Of a DNA stretch of 64,000 nt, positions 17,460 to 26,638 are shown one piece after another; position 1 is the first letter of the stretch; each line of letters opens with the position of its first letter. The stretch lies in assembly GCA_964242735.1 (NCBI GenBank), contig CAXTAK010000004.1, forward strand, positions 110,932 to 174,931. The letters are read 5' to 3'. A program made the position numbers and the translations under genes. The notes under the pieces are model-generated. The model was not told the DNA's origin. It did no database searches and saw only the letters and a list, made by a program, of their open reading frames with translations. The DNA is from CADCUY01 sp964242735. GTDB taxonomy: Bacteria; Actinomycetota; Actinomycetes; Actinomycetales; Quadrisphaeraceae.

Positions 17460-17523
17460 CCCGGCACGGTAGGCAGACGCGGACGCAGCCGCCCCACGAC
17501 GGCGGCGATCGCGTCGACGGCGG

Positions 17524-18568
17524 CTACGGCGGCCGGTCGTCGTCGGCGGGCGGCTGCCCCGCGGCCAGGCGGGCCCCGGCCCGACGGGTGCGGACGATGG
17601 CGACGTGGGAGGTGTTCCGCAGCGGTGTGCGCTCCGGGTCCGGCCACCGGGGCGGGGTGGACCAGGGCACGCCCGCGAGCACGGTGATGGTCCACTGCTC
17701 GCGGTGGATCTCCGTGTGGTGGCGGCCGCACATCAGCACCACGTCCACCAGGACCGTCTCCCCGCCGCGGGACCACCGCACGACGTGGTGCGCGTCGCAC
17801 GCGTGTCGCTGCAGCGCGGACACCGAGATCGGCCCGGTCTGCTCGCACCGGGAGGGGCCGGGGTGCCGCGCCGGCCCGGCTGGTACCTCCTCCTCGAGTG
17901 TCCCGACCCCGACGCCGTCCCCAGCACGCTGTTCAGCACTGTCCTCACCGGCGTGGGGCGATGGGCAGGCACCGGTGTGCGCGGCGAGCTGCTCGACGGT
18001 GGTGTGGATGACCGCCCGTGGCGGCTCCGCGCCCGGCAGCTGCAGGCCCAGCGCCTGCCCGGCGAAGCGGGCCATCTCGAGCTGCGCGTCGGCCTGGCGC
18101 TCGGCGCCCTCCACCGGGCCGAGCGCCCCGTCGACGACCACCGTCCCGGTGGCGTCGACGCGGGTGGTCCAGGAGCGGCGCTCGAACGCCTCGTCCGCGC
18201 AGGCCTCGACACCCTCGGGAGGGCCCGGGCGAGTCCGGTGAGCAGCTGGTCGACCTCTTCACGGCGGTCCCGCACCGTGCCGGTGGGCAGCTGGCGCAGG
18301 ACCCGGGCCGCGACGTCGACGTGCTGACGAGTCACCCGTCCGGCGGCCAGCGCCTCCCCCAGCCCCGCAGCGCCCCGGTCTCGGGGTCGGTGGCCGTCGC
18401 GGCGTCCAGGTCGGCGCGTGCGGCCCCCGCGCCGCCGCGCGGCTCGTCGGCGAGGAAGTGCCTGGTCGCCGCCGCCGCGCGGTCCCGGTCTCGTGTGCGC
18501 CGGCGTCGCGCTGAGCGGCGATGGTCGACGCGTGCGGCGTCGTGCCGCCTGAGCTCGTCCCACATCAT
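17524..18568 (-). pseudogene. Frameshifted DUF222/HNH endonuclease (13E12-type) remnant
   Basis: Fragments of one DUF222-HNH protein appear in three reading frames. From about 18568 frame one gives MMWDELRRHDAA and later ATATDPETGALRGWG. Near a C tract at about 18355-18360 homology passes to a second frame (GEALAAGRVTRQHVDVAARV). Near 18240 it passes to a third frame (RRSWTTRVDATGTVVVDGAL). The third frame runs to the stop and contains the HNH-like module CDAHHVVRWSRGG with LMCGRHHTEIH, in which the central Asn is Asp. At least two shifts are needed. Either the gene has decayed or homopolymers were miscalled in this draft. Such genes are multicopy and repeat-like in actinobacteria. Confidence 0.7.
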
Positions 18569-18650
18569 CGACGCTGCGTGACCGCTCTTCAGCGTGCTGG
18601 GACGCCGTGGTACGACCGTGATCCGGCTATGTCCGTGCTGGCTGCCGTTA

Positions 18651-19265
18651 TCATGGTCGCTGGAGGGTGAAGACCTCCCCCAGGGCGCCCCACTCCGCCC
18701 GCCCCAGCCGCGAGACCGGGTCCAGCAGGGCCACGTCGGGCATCCCGTCAGCGGCGAGCACCGCCCGGGCCACCGCCAGGTGCACCACCGCCCCGAAGAC
18801 CACGGTGCTGTCCCCGAACCCCGCCTCCCCCACGACCCGGCACTCCAGGGCCACCGGGGACGCCGCCACCCGCGGGGGCGCCACCACCGCGCTGGGCTCC
18901 CGCGCCACCCCCGCGGCGTCGAACTCGCTCTCCCCGCGCGGCAGGCTCGCACCGGTGGCGTTGACCTGCCCGGCGAGGGCCCGCGGGGACAGGCACACGA
19001 CGAACTCCCCCGTCTCACGCACGTTGCGCAGGGTGTCCTTGACGCCCACGGAGGTGAAGGACACCACCGGTGGCTCCGCCGAGGCGACGGTGAAGAAGGA
19101 GTGCGGCGCCAGGTTGTCCACGCCGGCGCCGGACCGGGTGGAGATCCACGCGACGGGCCGCGGGAGGACGGTGGCGGTCAGCCACGGGTAGGTGCCCCCC
19201 GGGCCCAGCCCCGCGACGTCGACCTCGAGACGCTCACCACCGGCAGCGTGCTCAGACGGCGGCAC
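18651..19265 (-). CDS. Flavin reductase family protein (FMN-binding split barrel)
   Basis: A 204-residue flavoprotein of the flavin reductase-like/DUF447-related family that binds FMN and supplies reduced flavin to partner enzymes. The core TVLPRPVAWIST (substrate and flavin loop), HSFFTVASAEPPVVSFTSVG and KDTLRNVRETGEFVV is typical. The GTG at 19265 has GGGAGC seven bases upstream and overlaps the end of the helicase gene by 14 bases, so it is probably co-translated. An open frame extends further upstream but only inside helicase sequence. The partner oxygenase is not visible here. Confidence 0.88.
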   Translation of the reverse strand: MPPSEHAAGGERLEVDVAGLGPGGTYPWLTATVLPRPVAWISTRSGAGVDNLAPHSFFTVASAEPPVVSFTSVGVKDTLRNVRETGEFVVCLSPRALAGQVNATGASLPRGESEFDAAGVAREPSAVVAPPRVAASPVALECRVVGEAGFGDSTVVFGAVVHLAVARAVLAADGMPDVALLDPVSRLGRAEWGALGEVFTLQRP

Positions 19266-22200
19266 GCGCCGCTCCCGCGGAGTACGCCACGACCCCGCGG
19301 TCGACCAGTGCCGCGGCAGCCCGCCCGGTGCGCGCCAGGGCGGCGCCCTCCGCGTCACCGGTGGCGGCGGAGACGGCGACGACCTGGTCGAGCAGGTCCA
19401 GCAGCTGTCGGCACCAGCGCACGAAGTCCCCCGCGGCGAGGTCGTTGGGCCCGGCGTCGAGCACCGCGTCGAGCGCCTGCCCGCGGCACCACCGGTGCAC
19501 CGGCCACACCAGCCCCAGGTCGGGTTCGGCGGTGGGCGGCAGGTGGTGCTCGCTCTCACGGACGTGCAGGGCCGACCACTGCTCCACGGTGGCCTCCAGG
19601 GCGGTGGCGACCTCCCGACCCCCGGGGTGGCGCGCGGACGGCGGGCCCTCCTCGCGGCGCGCCTCGTAGACGATGCACGACAGCACCGTCGCGAGCCCCG
19701 CGGCGTCCAGACCCGCCCACGTCCCCTCCCGGAGGCACTGCGCGACGAGCAGGTCCTTCTCTGCGTACACGCGGCGCAACCGGTGCCCGGCGCCGGTGAC
19801 CACCAGCTCCCCCCCGCGGGCGGGCAGGGCGGTGGGGTGGACGTCGCTCAGGCCCGCCTCGGCCTCGCCCTGGAGGTAGCCGAGGTCGACGAGCAGGTCG
19901 CAGACCCGGTCGAAGGTGCGCGCGATGGTGCCGGTGCGGCTCTCGATGCGCGCGGTGGTCGCCCGCGCGTCGTGCTCGAGGGCGCCCCACCGCTGGGCCC
20001 AGCGGGCGTGGTCCTCCCGCTCGGGGCAGGAGTGGCACGGGTGCTGGCGCAGCTGGCGGCGCAGGAGGGTGACCTCGTCCGGCGGGGTGCCCACCTCCCG
20101 CGCACCACCGCCAGCACGGACGGCACCGCCGCCACCCCCAGCGCCGTCGCCGGTGGCCAGCGCGGTGCGCAGCGAGGAGGCGAGGTCGCGGCGCGAGCCG
20201 GGCGCGCGGGCGTCGAAGGTCGCCGGCACCCTGACCCGGGTGATCGCCGCGACCGGGGTCGGCACGTCGAGCACCGTCAGGCGCCGCACCTGCCCCTCGG
20301 CGGTCAGCACGCTGGGCCGCGGCCCCTCCAGGCCCGCCGTCAGCCCCGGGTCCAGGACCACGGCGTACCCCGCGCGGCGGCCCACGGGCACCGAGATCAC
20401 GTCACCGGTGCGCAGGGCCTCGAGGGAGGCGACAGCGTCGGAGCGCCGGCGGCGGGCACCGGCGCTGCTGACGTCCTTCTCGAGGTCGCTGATGCGCCGG
20501 CGGACCGCGGCGTACTCCGCGAAGTCCCCGAGGTGGCACGTCATCGAGCTCGCGTACCCCGCCATCGCCTCCTGCTGCCCGCGCAGCTCCCGGGCGAGGC
20601 CCACCACGCCCCGGTCGGCCTGGAACTGGGCGAAGGAGGTCTCCAGCACCTCCCGGGCCCTGGACCGCCCGACCTGCGCGACGAGGTTGACGGCCATGTT
20701 GTACGTCGGGCGGAAGCTGGAGCGCAGCGGGTAGGTGCGGGTGGAGGCCAGCCCGGCGACGGCCTCGGCGTCCAGGGACGGCTGCCACAGCACCACCGCG
20801 TGACCCTCGACGTCGATGCCGCGGCGCCCGGCGCGCCCGGTGAGCTGGGTGTACTCCCCCGGGGTGATGTCGACGTGGGACTCCCCGTTGTACTTCACGA
20901 GCTTCTCCAGGACCACCGAGCGCGCTGGCATGTTGATGCCCAGCGCGAGGGTCTCGGTGGCGAAGACGGCCTTGACCAGCCCCAACGAGAAGAGCTCCTC
21001 CACGACCTCCTTGAACGTGGGCAGCATCCCGGCGTGGTGCGCGGCGATCCCGCGGGAGAGGCCCTCGACCCAGTCGTGGTAGCCCAGGACCTCCAGGTCG
21101 GACTCGGGGAGCTCGGAGCAGCGGGCGTCGACGATGGCGCGGACCTCGGCGCGCTCCTCGGCGGTGGTCAGGCGCACCCCCCAGGACACGCACTGGCCCA
21201 CGGCGGCGTCGCACCCGGCGCGGGAGAACACGAAGACGATGACCGGGAGGAGGTCCGCGCCGGCGAGGCGCTCGAGGACCTGCGCGCGGGAGGCCCCGGA
21301 GTGCTTCGCGCGCGCACCCCCGCCGGCCGGTCCCCCACCACCTGGTCCGCCACCGCGGCCGCGCCGGTCACGGGACTGGCGCCGACCGGGGGTGGCGCGC
21401 GAGGCGACCTTGTCGCGGCGGTGGTCCTCGCGCGACAGGCGCACCAGCTCGGGGTTGACCCGCAGGTCGCTCACGGGGCCCACCACCGCTGCCGGCGCCG
21501 GCGCAGCGCGGCCCCGGGCAGCGGGCACCACCCGCGGGACGCCCCGGCGTGGGGGCGCCCCGCGCCACGCCGCCTCGTCCAGCCGCCCGTCGTCCCGCCC
21601 GTCGTCCCGCCCGTCGTCCCGCCCGTCGTCCGGCCCACCGTCGTCCAGGGCGGCGGTGCCCTCGTCGACGAAGAGGTCGACGACCCGGGTCCCGACCATG
21701 ACGTGCTGCCACAGGGGCACCGGACGGTGCTCGGAGACCACCACCTCGGTGTGCCCGCGCAGCGTCGCCAGCCACGCCCCGAACTCCTCCGCGTTGGAGA
21801 CCGTCGCCGACAGGGAGGTGATGAGCACGTCGTCCGGCAGGTGGATGATCACCTCCTCCCACACCGCGCCGCGGAAGCGGTCGGCGAGGTAGTGCACCTC
21901 GTCCATCACCACGTGACCCAGGCCCACCAGCGCCGGGGAGCCGGCGTAGAGCATGTTGCGCAGCACCTCGGTGGTCATCACCACCACGGGGGCGCTCCCG
22001 TTCACGGAGGTGTCCCCGGTGAGCAGCCCGACCCTCTCGGGGCCGAAGCGCGCGGACAGCTCGGCGTGCTTCTGGTTGCTCAGCGCCTTGATGGGGGTGG
22101 TGTAGAACGCCTTGCGTCCCGCGGCGAGCGCCAGGTGGACGGCGAACTCCCCCACGATCGTCTTGCCCGCCCCGGTGGGCGCGGCGACCAGGACCCCGCG

Positions 22201-22341
22201 CCCGGCCTCCAGGGCCTCGCACGCGCGCACCTGGAAGGGGTCGAGGTCGAAGCCGGTGTCCTCGGCGAAGGCGTGCAGTGCGGACCTGGAGCTGACCTGG
22301 CGGCGCCGGGACGCCGCGTAGCGCTCAGCGGGCGAGGGCAT
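19252..22341 (-). CDS. helY: DEAD/DEAH-box RNA helicase, Ski2/Mtr4-like (HelY)
   Basis: ATP-dependent superfamily 2 RNA helicase of 1029 residues, the actinobacterial HelY. Motifs in order are the Q-like DLDPFQVRACEALEAG, Walker A APTGAGKT, Ia TTPIKALSNQK, II (VVMDEVHYL, a DEVH box), III SLSATVSN and VI QLTGRAGRRGIDVEG. Ski2-like C-terminal domains follow. The ATG at 22341 is chosen because the upstream extension is unconserved. An acidic/arginine tandem repeat (DDGR)4 lies in the insert between the two RecA lobes. The gene sits downstream of tatC in the Pup-proteasome neighbourhood, as in mycobacteria. Confidence 0.93.
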   Translation of the reverse strand: MPSPAERYAASRRRQVSSRSALHAFAEDTGFDLDPFQVRACEALEAGRGVLVAAPTGAGKTIVGEFAVHLALAAGRKAFYTTPIKALSNQKHAELSARFGPERVGLLTGDTSVNGSAPVVVMTTEVLRNMLYAGSPALVGLGHVVMDEVHYLADRFRGAVWEEVIIHLPDDVLITSLSATVSNAEEFGAWLATLRGHTEVVVSEHRPVPLWQHVMVGTRVVDLFVDEGTAALDDGGPDDGRDDGRDDGRDDGRLDEAAWRGAPPRRGVPRVVPAARGRAAPAPAAVVGPVSDLRVNPELVRLSREDHRRDKVASRATPGRRQSRDRRGRGGGPGGGGPAGGGARAKHSGASRAQVLERLAGADLLPVIVFVFSRAGCDAAVGQCVSWGVRLTTAEERAEVRAIVDARCSELPESDLEVLGYHDWVEGLSRGIAAHHAGMLPTFKEVVEELFSLGLVKAVFATETLALGINMPARSVVLEKLVKYNGESHVDITPGEYTQLTGRAGRRGIDVEGHAVVLWQPSLDAEAVAGLASTRTYPLRSSFRPTYNMAVNLVAQVGRSRAREVLETSFAQFQADRGVVGLARELRGQQEAMAGYASSMTCHLGDFAEYAAVRRRISDLEKDVSSAGARRRRSDAVASLEALRTGDVISVPVGRRAGYAVVLDPGLTAGLEGPRPSVLTAEGQVRRLTVLDVPTPVAAITRVRVPATFDARAPGSRRDLASSLRTALATGDGAGGGGGAVRAGGGAREVGTPPDEVTLLRRQLRQHPCHSCPEREDHARWAQRWGALEHDARATTARIESRTGTIARTFDRVCDLLVDLGYLQGEAEAGLSDVHPTALPARGGELVVTGAGHRLRRVYAEKDLLVAQCLREGTWAGLDAAGLATVLSCIVYEARREEGPPSARHPGGREVATALEATVEQWSALHVRESEHHLPPTAEPDLGLVWPVHRWCRGQALDAVLDAGPNDLAAGDFVRWCRQLLDLLDQVVAVSAATGDAEGAALARTGRAAAALVDRGVVAYSAGAARAAV
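21584..21631. repeat. 12-base tandem repeat inside helY
   Basis: Four perfect copies of CGCCCGTCGTCC, with a degenerate fifth after them, encode four DDGR units on the reverse strand. The length is a multiple of three, so copy-number change would keep the frame. It lies in a linker between helicase motifs rather than in a conserved core. Confidence 0.9.
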
Positions 22342-22351
22342 GGACTTCAGA

Positions 22352-23335
22352 CTAGGCGAGCAGCTCCAGGGCGCCGGGGACCACCTGGCACACGAGGGGC
22401 AGCGGGCGCAGCGCCTCCCCGTCCCCGTGCGCGACCACGGGCGCGGGCTCAGCATCGAGCGCAGCGTCGCGGCGGACGTCGAGGAGCTCCACGCCCACGC
22501 TCGCGGCGCGGTGCACGGTCACCGCCGGGTGCCGGGTGTGTAGTCCGGCGAAGACGGTGGGCAGCATCGCCAGCAGCGCCGCGCGCGTCAGGGCCCCGAC
22601 GACGACGACGTCGGCGAGCCCGTCGTCGGGCACCGCGTGCGGGGCGATGCGCAGACCGCCGCCGTAGGTGGTGGTGCCCGCGACGGCGACCAGCACCGCC
22701 TCGTGGTCGGAGGCGACGCCGTCCAGGACGAGGCGGTAGGGGCGGGGACGCCAGGCGGGCAGCTCGCGCAGGACCGCGGCGGTGTACCGGGCGCGACCGG
22801 GGGCACCCCGGGGCCAGCTGCGCGCCCAGGTGTTGGCGCGGGCGTTGACGGCGGCGTCGAAGCCGGCGGCGACCACGCTGACCACCCAGCGGGGCTCCTC
22901 GGCGTCCTCGCCGGCGCCGCGCACCGCGAGGAGGTCCACGCACCGGCGCGGGGCGCCGGGGGTCAGGGCGTCGTGGATGCGCCGCGCCGCCGCGCGGGCA
23001 CCCCGGACTCCACCGCGAGGGGCGACGATGCCCAGGGCGCGGGCGGTGTCGTTGCCGCTCCCGGCGGGCAGCACCACCAGGGGTACCCCGGTGCCGGCCA
23101 CCGCCGATGCCCCGAGCTGCACGGTGCCGTCCCCGCCGACGACGACGAGCGCGGCGACGCCGGCGGCGACCTGGCGGCGGGCGGCGGCCACCGTGGCAGC
23201 GGCGCTGCGGGCGGTGACGTCGACGACGTCGTGGCCCAGCTCGGCCAGGGCGGGCAGGACGGCGGCGCCGGACGCACGGCGGCGCCCGGATCCGGCGTCG
23301 GGTGCCACGAGCGCGGCGAGGGGCTGGCCCGGCAC
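22352..23335 (-). CDS. Diacylglycerol/lipid kinase family protein
   Basis: Cytoplasmic lipid kinase of the DagK/YegS type, 327 residues, phosphorylating diacylglycerol or a related lipid with ATP. The nucleotide-binding motif ALVVVGGDGTVQ and the following VVLPAGSGNDTARALGI are intact in the N-domain. YGGGLRIAPHAVPDDGLADVVVV in the C-domain is the second signature. The GTG at 23335 gives a normal family start. It lies 10 bases from helY and 58 bases after tatC, in the same direction, so probably the same operon. Confidence 0.92.
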   Translation of the reverse strand: MPGQPLAALVAPDAGSGRRRASGAAVLPALAELGHDVVDVTARSAAATVAAARRQVAAGVAALVVVGGDGTVQLGASAVAGTGVPLVVLPAGSGNDTARALGIVAPRGGVRGARAAARRIHDALTPGAPRRCVDLLAVRGAGEDAEEPRWVVSVVAAGFDAAVNARANTWARSWPRGAPGRARYTAAVLRELPAWRPRPYRLVLDGVASDHEAVLVAVAGTTTYGGGLRIAPHAVPDDGLADVVVVGALTRAALLAMLPTVFAGLHTRHPAVTVHRAASVGVELLDVRRDAALDAEPAPVVAHGDGEALRPLPLVCQVVPGALELLA

Positions 23336-23393
23336 TACGACGGCGGCGGGGTGGGCGGGGGAGGCGCGGCGGGCGCGCCCGGCACGGGAGCGG

Positions 23394-24314
23394 TCACAGC
23401 GCGCTGGCCTCGCCGTCGGCGGTCTCGAGGTAGGCCGGGGCGCGCTTGGCGCGGCGACGGTCGATCATCAGGCAGATGCCGATGGCGAGGGCGAAGAGCA
23501 GGAGCAGCGGAGCGGCGAGGGTGAACATCGCCGTCACGTCCGGGGTGGGGGTGGCGACGGCCGCGATGGTCATGCACAGGACGAAGACCCAGCGCCACGA
23601 GCGGAGGACCGCCGCCCCGGAGAGGAGACCGGCGAGGTTCAAGCCGACGAGGACGACGGGCAGCAGGAAGGCGAGGCCGAAGCCGAGGATCGTGCGCATC
23701 ACGAAGCCGAGGTACACCGACGCCTCGATGATGTTGGAGCCCTCGGTCGGCGTGAAGCTGGTGAAGAAGCTGACCGCATTGGGGATGAAGAAGCTCGCGA
23801 GCACGACCCCAGCGAGGAACAGCGGCGCGGCGCTGGAGACGAAGCCCAGGGCGTACCGCTTCTCCTGCTTCGTGAGCCCCGGGGTGATGAAGGCCCACAG
23901 CTGGTAGATCCACAGGGGGCTGGAGACGATGACACCGATCCACACCGACATCTTGAGCTTCAGGTCGAAGGCCGTGGCGACGGCCCCGAAGTTGATCTCC
24001 ACGTCCTGGCCGTCGATGCGCAGGTCGGCGAGCGGGCCGGTGAGGTAGTCGAACACCGGGTTGTACAGGAACCACCCCGCCACTGCCCCGACGAGGATCG
24101 CCAGACCTGCGCGGACGACGCGCTTGCGCAGCTCGGTGAGGTGCTCGCGCAGGGCCATGCGGCCCTCGGGGTTCCGGCTCTTGCGCGCCGTCGTGCGCTT
24201 CGCCCGCCCACCCGTCGCCGCGACCTCGTGCGCCCCTCCGACGGGCGCGCCGACGCTGGCGGGGTCGCGGTCCTCCCCGGGGCTCCCCGTGGAAGGGGTG
24301 GCGTGGGTGGTCAC
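23394..24314 (-). CDS. tatC: Twin-arginine translocase subunit TatC
   Basis: Integral membrane receptor for Tat signal peptides, 306 residues. After a basic, hydrophilic N-tail of about 50 residues, the conserved MALREHLTELRKRVVRA begins the family core; its Glu in HLTELR contacts the twin-arginine motif. Six membrane helices follow, with ITPGLTKQEKRYALGFV in a cytoplasmic loop and AVATPTPDVTAMFTLAAP near the end. It follows tatA after a 52-base gap. The lipoproteins with RR motifs in this window, such as the sugar-binding protein, are plausible clients. Confidence 0.97.
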   Translation of the reverse strand: MTTHATPSTGSPGEDRDPASVGAPVGGAHEVAATGGRAKRTTARKSRNPEGRMALREHLTELRKRVVRAGLAILVGAVAGWFLYNPVFDYLTGPLADLRIDGQDVEINFGAVATAFDLKLKMSVWIGVIVSSPLWIYQLWAFITPGLTKQEKRYALGFVSSAAPLFLAGVVLASFFIPNAVSFFTSFTPTEGSNIIEASVYLGFVMRTILGFGLAFLLPVVLVGLNLAGLLSGAAVLRSWRWVFVLCMTIAAVATPTPDVTAMFTLAAPLLLLFALAIGICLMIDRRRAKRAPAYLETADGEASAL

Positions 24315-24366
24315 GGCATCAGATCCTGTGGTCGGCCGGCCGGCGCCCGGTCATGAGCGCACGGGA

Positions 24367-24672
24367 TCAGGCGCCGAAGCGCTGCTGCTCGCGCTGCTCC
24401 TGCGCCGGCTCGGCGACCGGCGTCGGCTTCGCCACAGCGGGCCCGTGCTCGTCGCGGTGGGTGCCGTCGACGACGCGTCCCTCGACCGGGGTGATCGACG
24501 AGGTCGAGGGGTCCTTCCCGTCCGTCTTGAGCTCCTTGACCTCGCTCTTGAAGATGCGCATCGAGCGGCCCAGGCTGCGCGCGGCGTCGGGCAGCCGCTT
24601 CGCGCCGAAGACCACCACGATGAGCAGCACCAGAACGAGCAGGAGCACTGGCTGGTCGATGAACTTCCCCAT
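24367..24672 (-). CDS. tatA: Sec-independent translocase subunit TatA
   Basis: Pore-forming Tat subunit of 101 residues. It has one N-terminal membrane helix (PVLLLVLVLLIVVVFGAKRLPD, about residues 7-28 in that stretch), the conserved FGAKRLPDAARSLGRSMRIFKSE hinge plus amphipathic helix, and a charged disordered tail. The ATG at 24672 is used; the family always starts a few residues before the helix. It is followed by tatC. Confidence 0.95.
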   Translation of the reverse strand: MGKFIDQPVLLLVLVLLIVVVFGAKRLPDAARSLGRSMRIFKSEVKELKTDGKDPSTSSITPVEGRVVDGTHRDEHGPAVAKPTPVAEPAQEQREQQRFGA

Positions 24673-25116
24673 GCTGAACCCCTTGGGTAGCGGTGGACGA
24701 TGTGCGTGGCCGGACCGTCGAGGCCGCGGCGTCGTGCCCATGGTAGGCGGACCGGTGCGGGCGCGAGGCCGGGCGCACCAGGTGTTCGGAGCCACACGCC
24801 CCACCGGTGGCCCGAGGGTCGCCCGATTCCCGGCACCTCCGGCAGGGCCGGGAGGCCGGCCGCTGCCACCGCCCCGCGGCGCGCAGGGGCGGTGCGCGCG
24901 CGGGCGCCTCCGGAACGGCGGTCAGCAGCCCACCCGCTCGGGCCCCGGCCCCACCGGCGGTGCGCACCACCGCGAGGCCGCGCCGGACCACGCGGTGCAG
25001 CACGCACCCCGGGCCGGCGGCGGCGCCCATCACGAGCACCGCCCACAGGACCACCCGTCCCCACCAGGGGATCGAGTCCGTCCCAGCCACGCGGGGAGCG
25101 CAGCGGCGAGGGGTCC
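24673..25116 (-). other. 444-base stretch with a possible small membrane-protein frame
   Basis: No recognised gene. On the reverse strand a frame opens with GTG at 25090 and encodes IPWWGRVVLWAVLVMGAA followed by a basic segment (VVRRGLAVV), which looks like a real single-pass membrane protein start. The frame then becomes Arg/Pro-rich and runs without a stop through tatA in another register. Either a short gene with a frameshift or a chance open frame is possible. No clear ribosome site precedes 25090. The rest of the stretch would be the tatA leader. Confidence 0.3.
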
Positions 25117-25470
25117 TCAGCCGTGCTGGACGACGGAGCGTGCCGCCTCGGCGACGAGGTCGACGTCAGCGCCGAGGGCGAGGGTGAAGTCCAGGACGTC
25201 GTCCCAGTCGATGTCGGCGCCGGCGTGCTCCTCCAGGGCCTCCGCGGGCACAGCCCAGGCCTCCGCGACGATCCCTCCCGAGCGCAGCAGGCGCACGACG
25301 TCCTCGGTGGCGGCCTTGCGCACCTCCTGGTCGCACGCGGTGCACGCGAAGGCGTAGAAGGACCACGCCGGGACGGTGCACACCACCAGGCGCACGTCCG
25401 CCGGGGTCAGGGTGACATCACCGCACGTGGGGCACGAGGCCTTGATCGTGGTCACTGGGTCCGCCTTCAC
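25117..25470 (-). CDS. Small zinc-ribbon protein of the pafC-tatA interval
   Basis: A conserved actinobacterial protein of about 117 residues. Two cysteine pairs (CPTCGDV near the N-terminus and CTACDQ about 30 residues on) form a probable zinc ribbon with the intervening VVCTVPAWSFYAFAC. The C-terminal half is acidic and helical (DIDWDDVLDFTLALG). GTG at 25470 is taken as start; GTG at 25455 (VTTIKASCP) is equally possible. The gene lies between pafC and tatA on the same strand. A regulatory or nucleic-acid role is possible but undocumented here. Confidence 0.72.
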   Translation of the reverse strand: MKADPVTTIKASCPTCGDVTLTPADVRLVVCTVPAWSFYAFACTACDQEVRKAATEDVVRLLRSGGIVAEAWAVPAEALEEHAGADIDWDDVLDFTLALGADVDLVAEAARSVVQHG

Positions 25471-25540
25471 GCTGGTGCCCCCCGCGCCTCGGGGGGTCTC
25501 CTGGTGCTCCTCGGCGGGGCGCGGTGCTCCCTCGACCCCC

Positions 25541-26638
25541 TCACCCCGCGGGGTCCACCCCCCGGGGGCCTGCTTCACCCGGACGGCCCAGCGCGTACCC
25601 CGCCAGGGCCCGCTCGGCGGCGTCGCGGACCGCCGCTGCGACCTCCGGGGGGCCGAGCACCGCGACGCTGCCGCCGAGGGCGAGCACGAGGCGGGGCACC
25701 CAGCGGGCGTCGGCGGTGCGCAGCTGCACGCGCAGGTGCCCCCCGGGCCCCGGGGTCACCTCCTGCACGGGGTACTGCTCGGCGACCCACGCGGCGTCCG
25801 GGCCCAGGTCGAGGGTGACGAGCAGGTCGTCCTCGGAGGGGGTGAACAACCCGTCGTCGACGTCGCGGGCGACGGCCTCGGGCGGGGGGGTGCCGTCGAG
25901 GTCGAGCACCGAGGCGGCCAGCACCCGGTCGAGGCGGAACAGGCGGGTGCCCTCGGAGCGGTAGCACCACCCCTCGAGGTACCAGTGCCCGTCGACGGAC
26001 AGCAGCCGCATCGGGGCGACGTCGCGCTCGGTGGTCTCGTCGCGGGCGGGCACCAGGTACGTCAGGTGCAGGCGCGAGCGCTCGCGCAGCGCGTGCCGGG
26101 CGGCGGCCAGGGCTCGCGAGGAGCGCTGCGGGTCCGGGGGTGGCCCGTGGTCGGGGGTCGGGGCGCGCACCGCGCCGCTGCTGCGCCCGAGGTCGGCGGT
26201 CAGGTCCACGCGCACCGCGCGGGCCCGGGCCACGGACTCCCCCGCGGCCTCGCTGAGCTTCGCGAGCGCCCCGGCGAGGTCGTCGCGGGCACCGGCGGGG
26301 TCCCCGCCGAGGGCCTCGGGGACGTCGGCGAGGGTGCGCAGCCCCGCCAGCAGGGCGAGCGCCTCGTCCATGCTCAGGCGCAGGGGGCGGGCGATGGCGC
26401 CGGCGTTGCCCAGGTAGATCCGCCCGCTGTCCCACTCGGCCTCGATGAGGTCGTCGGGCAGGTGCCCGGGGGTGCCGCAGACGAAGAGGAGCTCGAGGTC
26501 GCGCACCAGCTGGGCCTCGGTGATCGCGAAGTGGCGGGCCGCGACGGCCAGCTCCACGCCCTGGCGGGCCAGCAGCCACGGCACCAGCGCCAGGAGGCGG
26601 GAGAGGCGGTCGGCGGCACTCGGCGCCGGCGCCCTCAT
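25541..26638 (-). CDS. pafC: PafC, WYL-domain transcriptional regulator
   Basis: A 365-residue HTH-WYL protein that with PafB forms the heteromeric activator of the mycobacterial DNA-damage response. The N-terminal winged helix is SRLLALVPWLLARQG followed by LVRDLELLFVCG. The WYL domain shows SVDGHWYLEGWCYRSEGTRL, where the W-Y-L motif is HWYLEGW, and FRLDRVLAA. A C-terminal WCX-type domain follows. The ATG overlaps the pafB stop (ATGA, 26635-26638), so the two are co-translated. Confidence 0.93.
   Translation of the reverse strand: MRAPAPSAADRLSRLLALVPWLLARQGVELAVAARHFAITEAQLVRDLELLFVCGTPGHLPDDLIEAEWDSGRIYLGNAGAIARPLRLSMDEALALLAGLRTLADVPEALGGDPAGARDDLAGALAKLSEAAGESVARARAVRVDLTADLGRSSGAVRAPTPDHGPPPDPQRSSRALAAARHALRERSRLHLTYLVPARDETTERDVAPMRLLSVDGHWYLEGWCYRSEGTRLFRLDRVLAASVLDLDGTPPPEAVARDVDDGLFTPSEDDLLVTLDLGPDAAWVAEQYPVQEVTPGPGGHLRVQLRTADARWVPRLVLALGGSVAVLGPPEVAAAVRDAAERALAGYALGRPGEAGPRGVDPAG

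Noticed and set aside
21584..21631. CRISPR-like array
   Set aside because: The units are contiguous 12-base copies with no spacers and lie inside a coding frame.
19192..22848. A 1218-residue forward frame opposite helY
   Set aside because: All helicase motifs are on the reverse strand; the forward product is Gly/Arg/His-rich without any domain.
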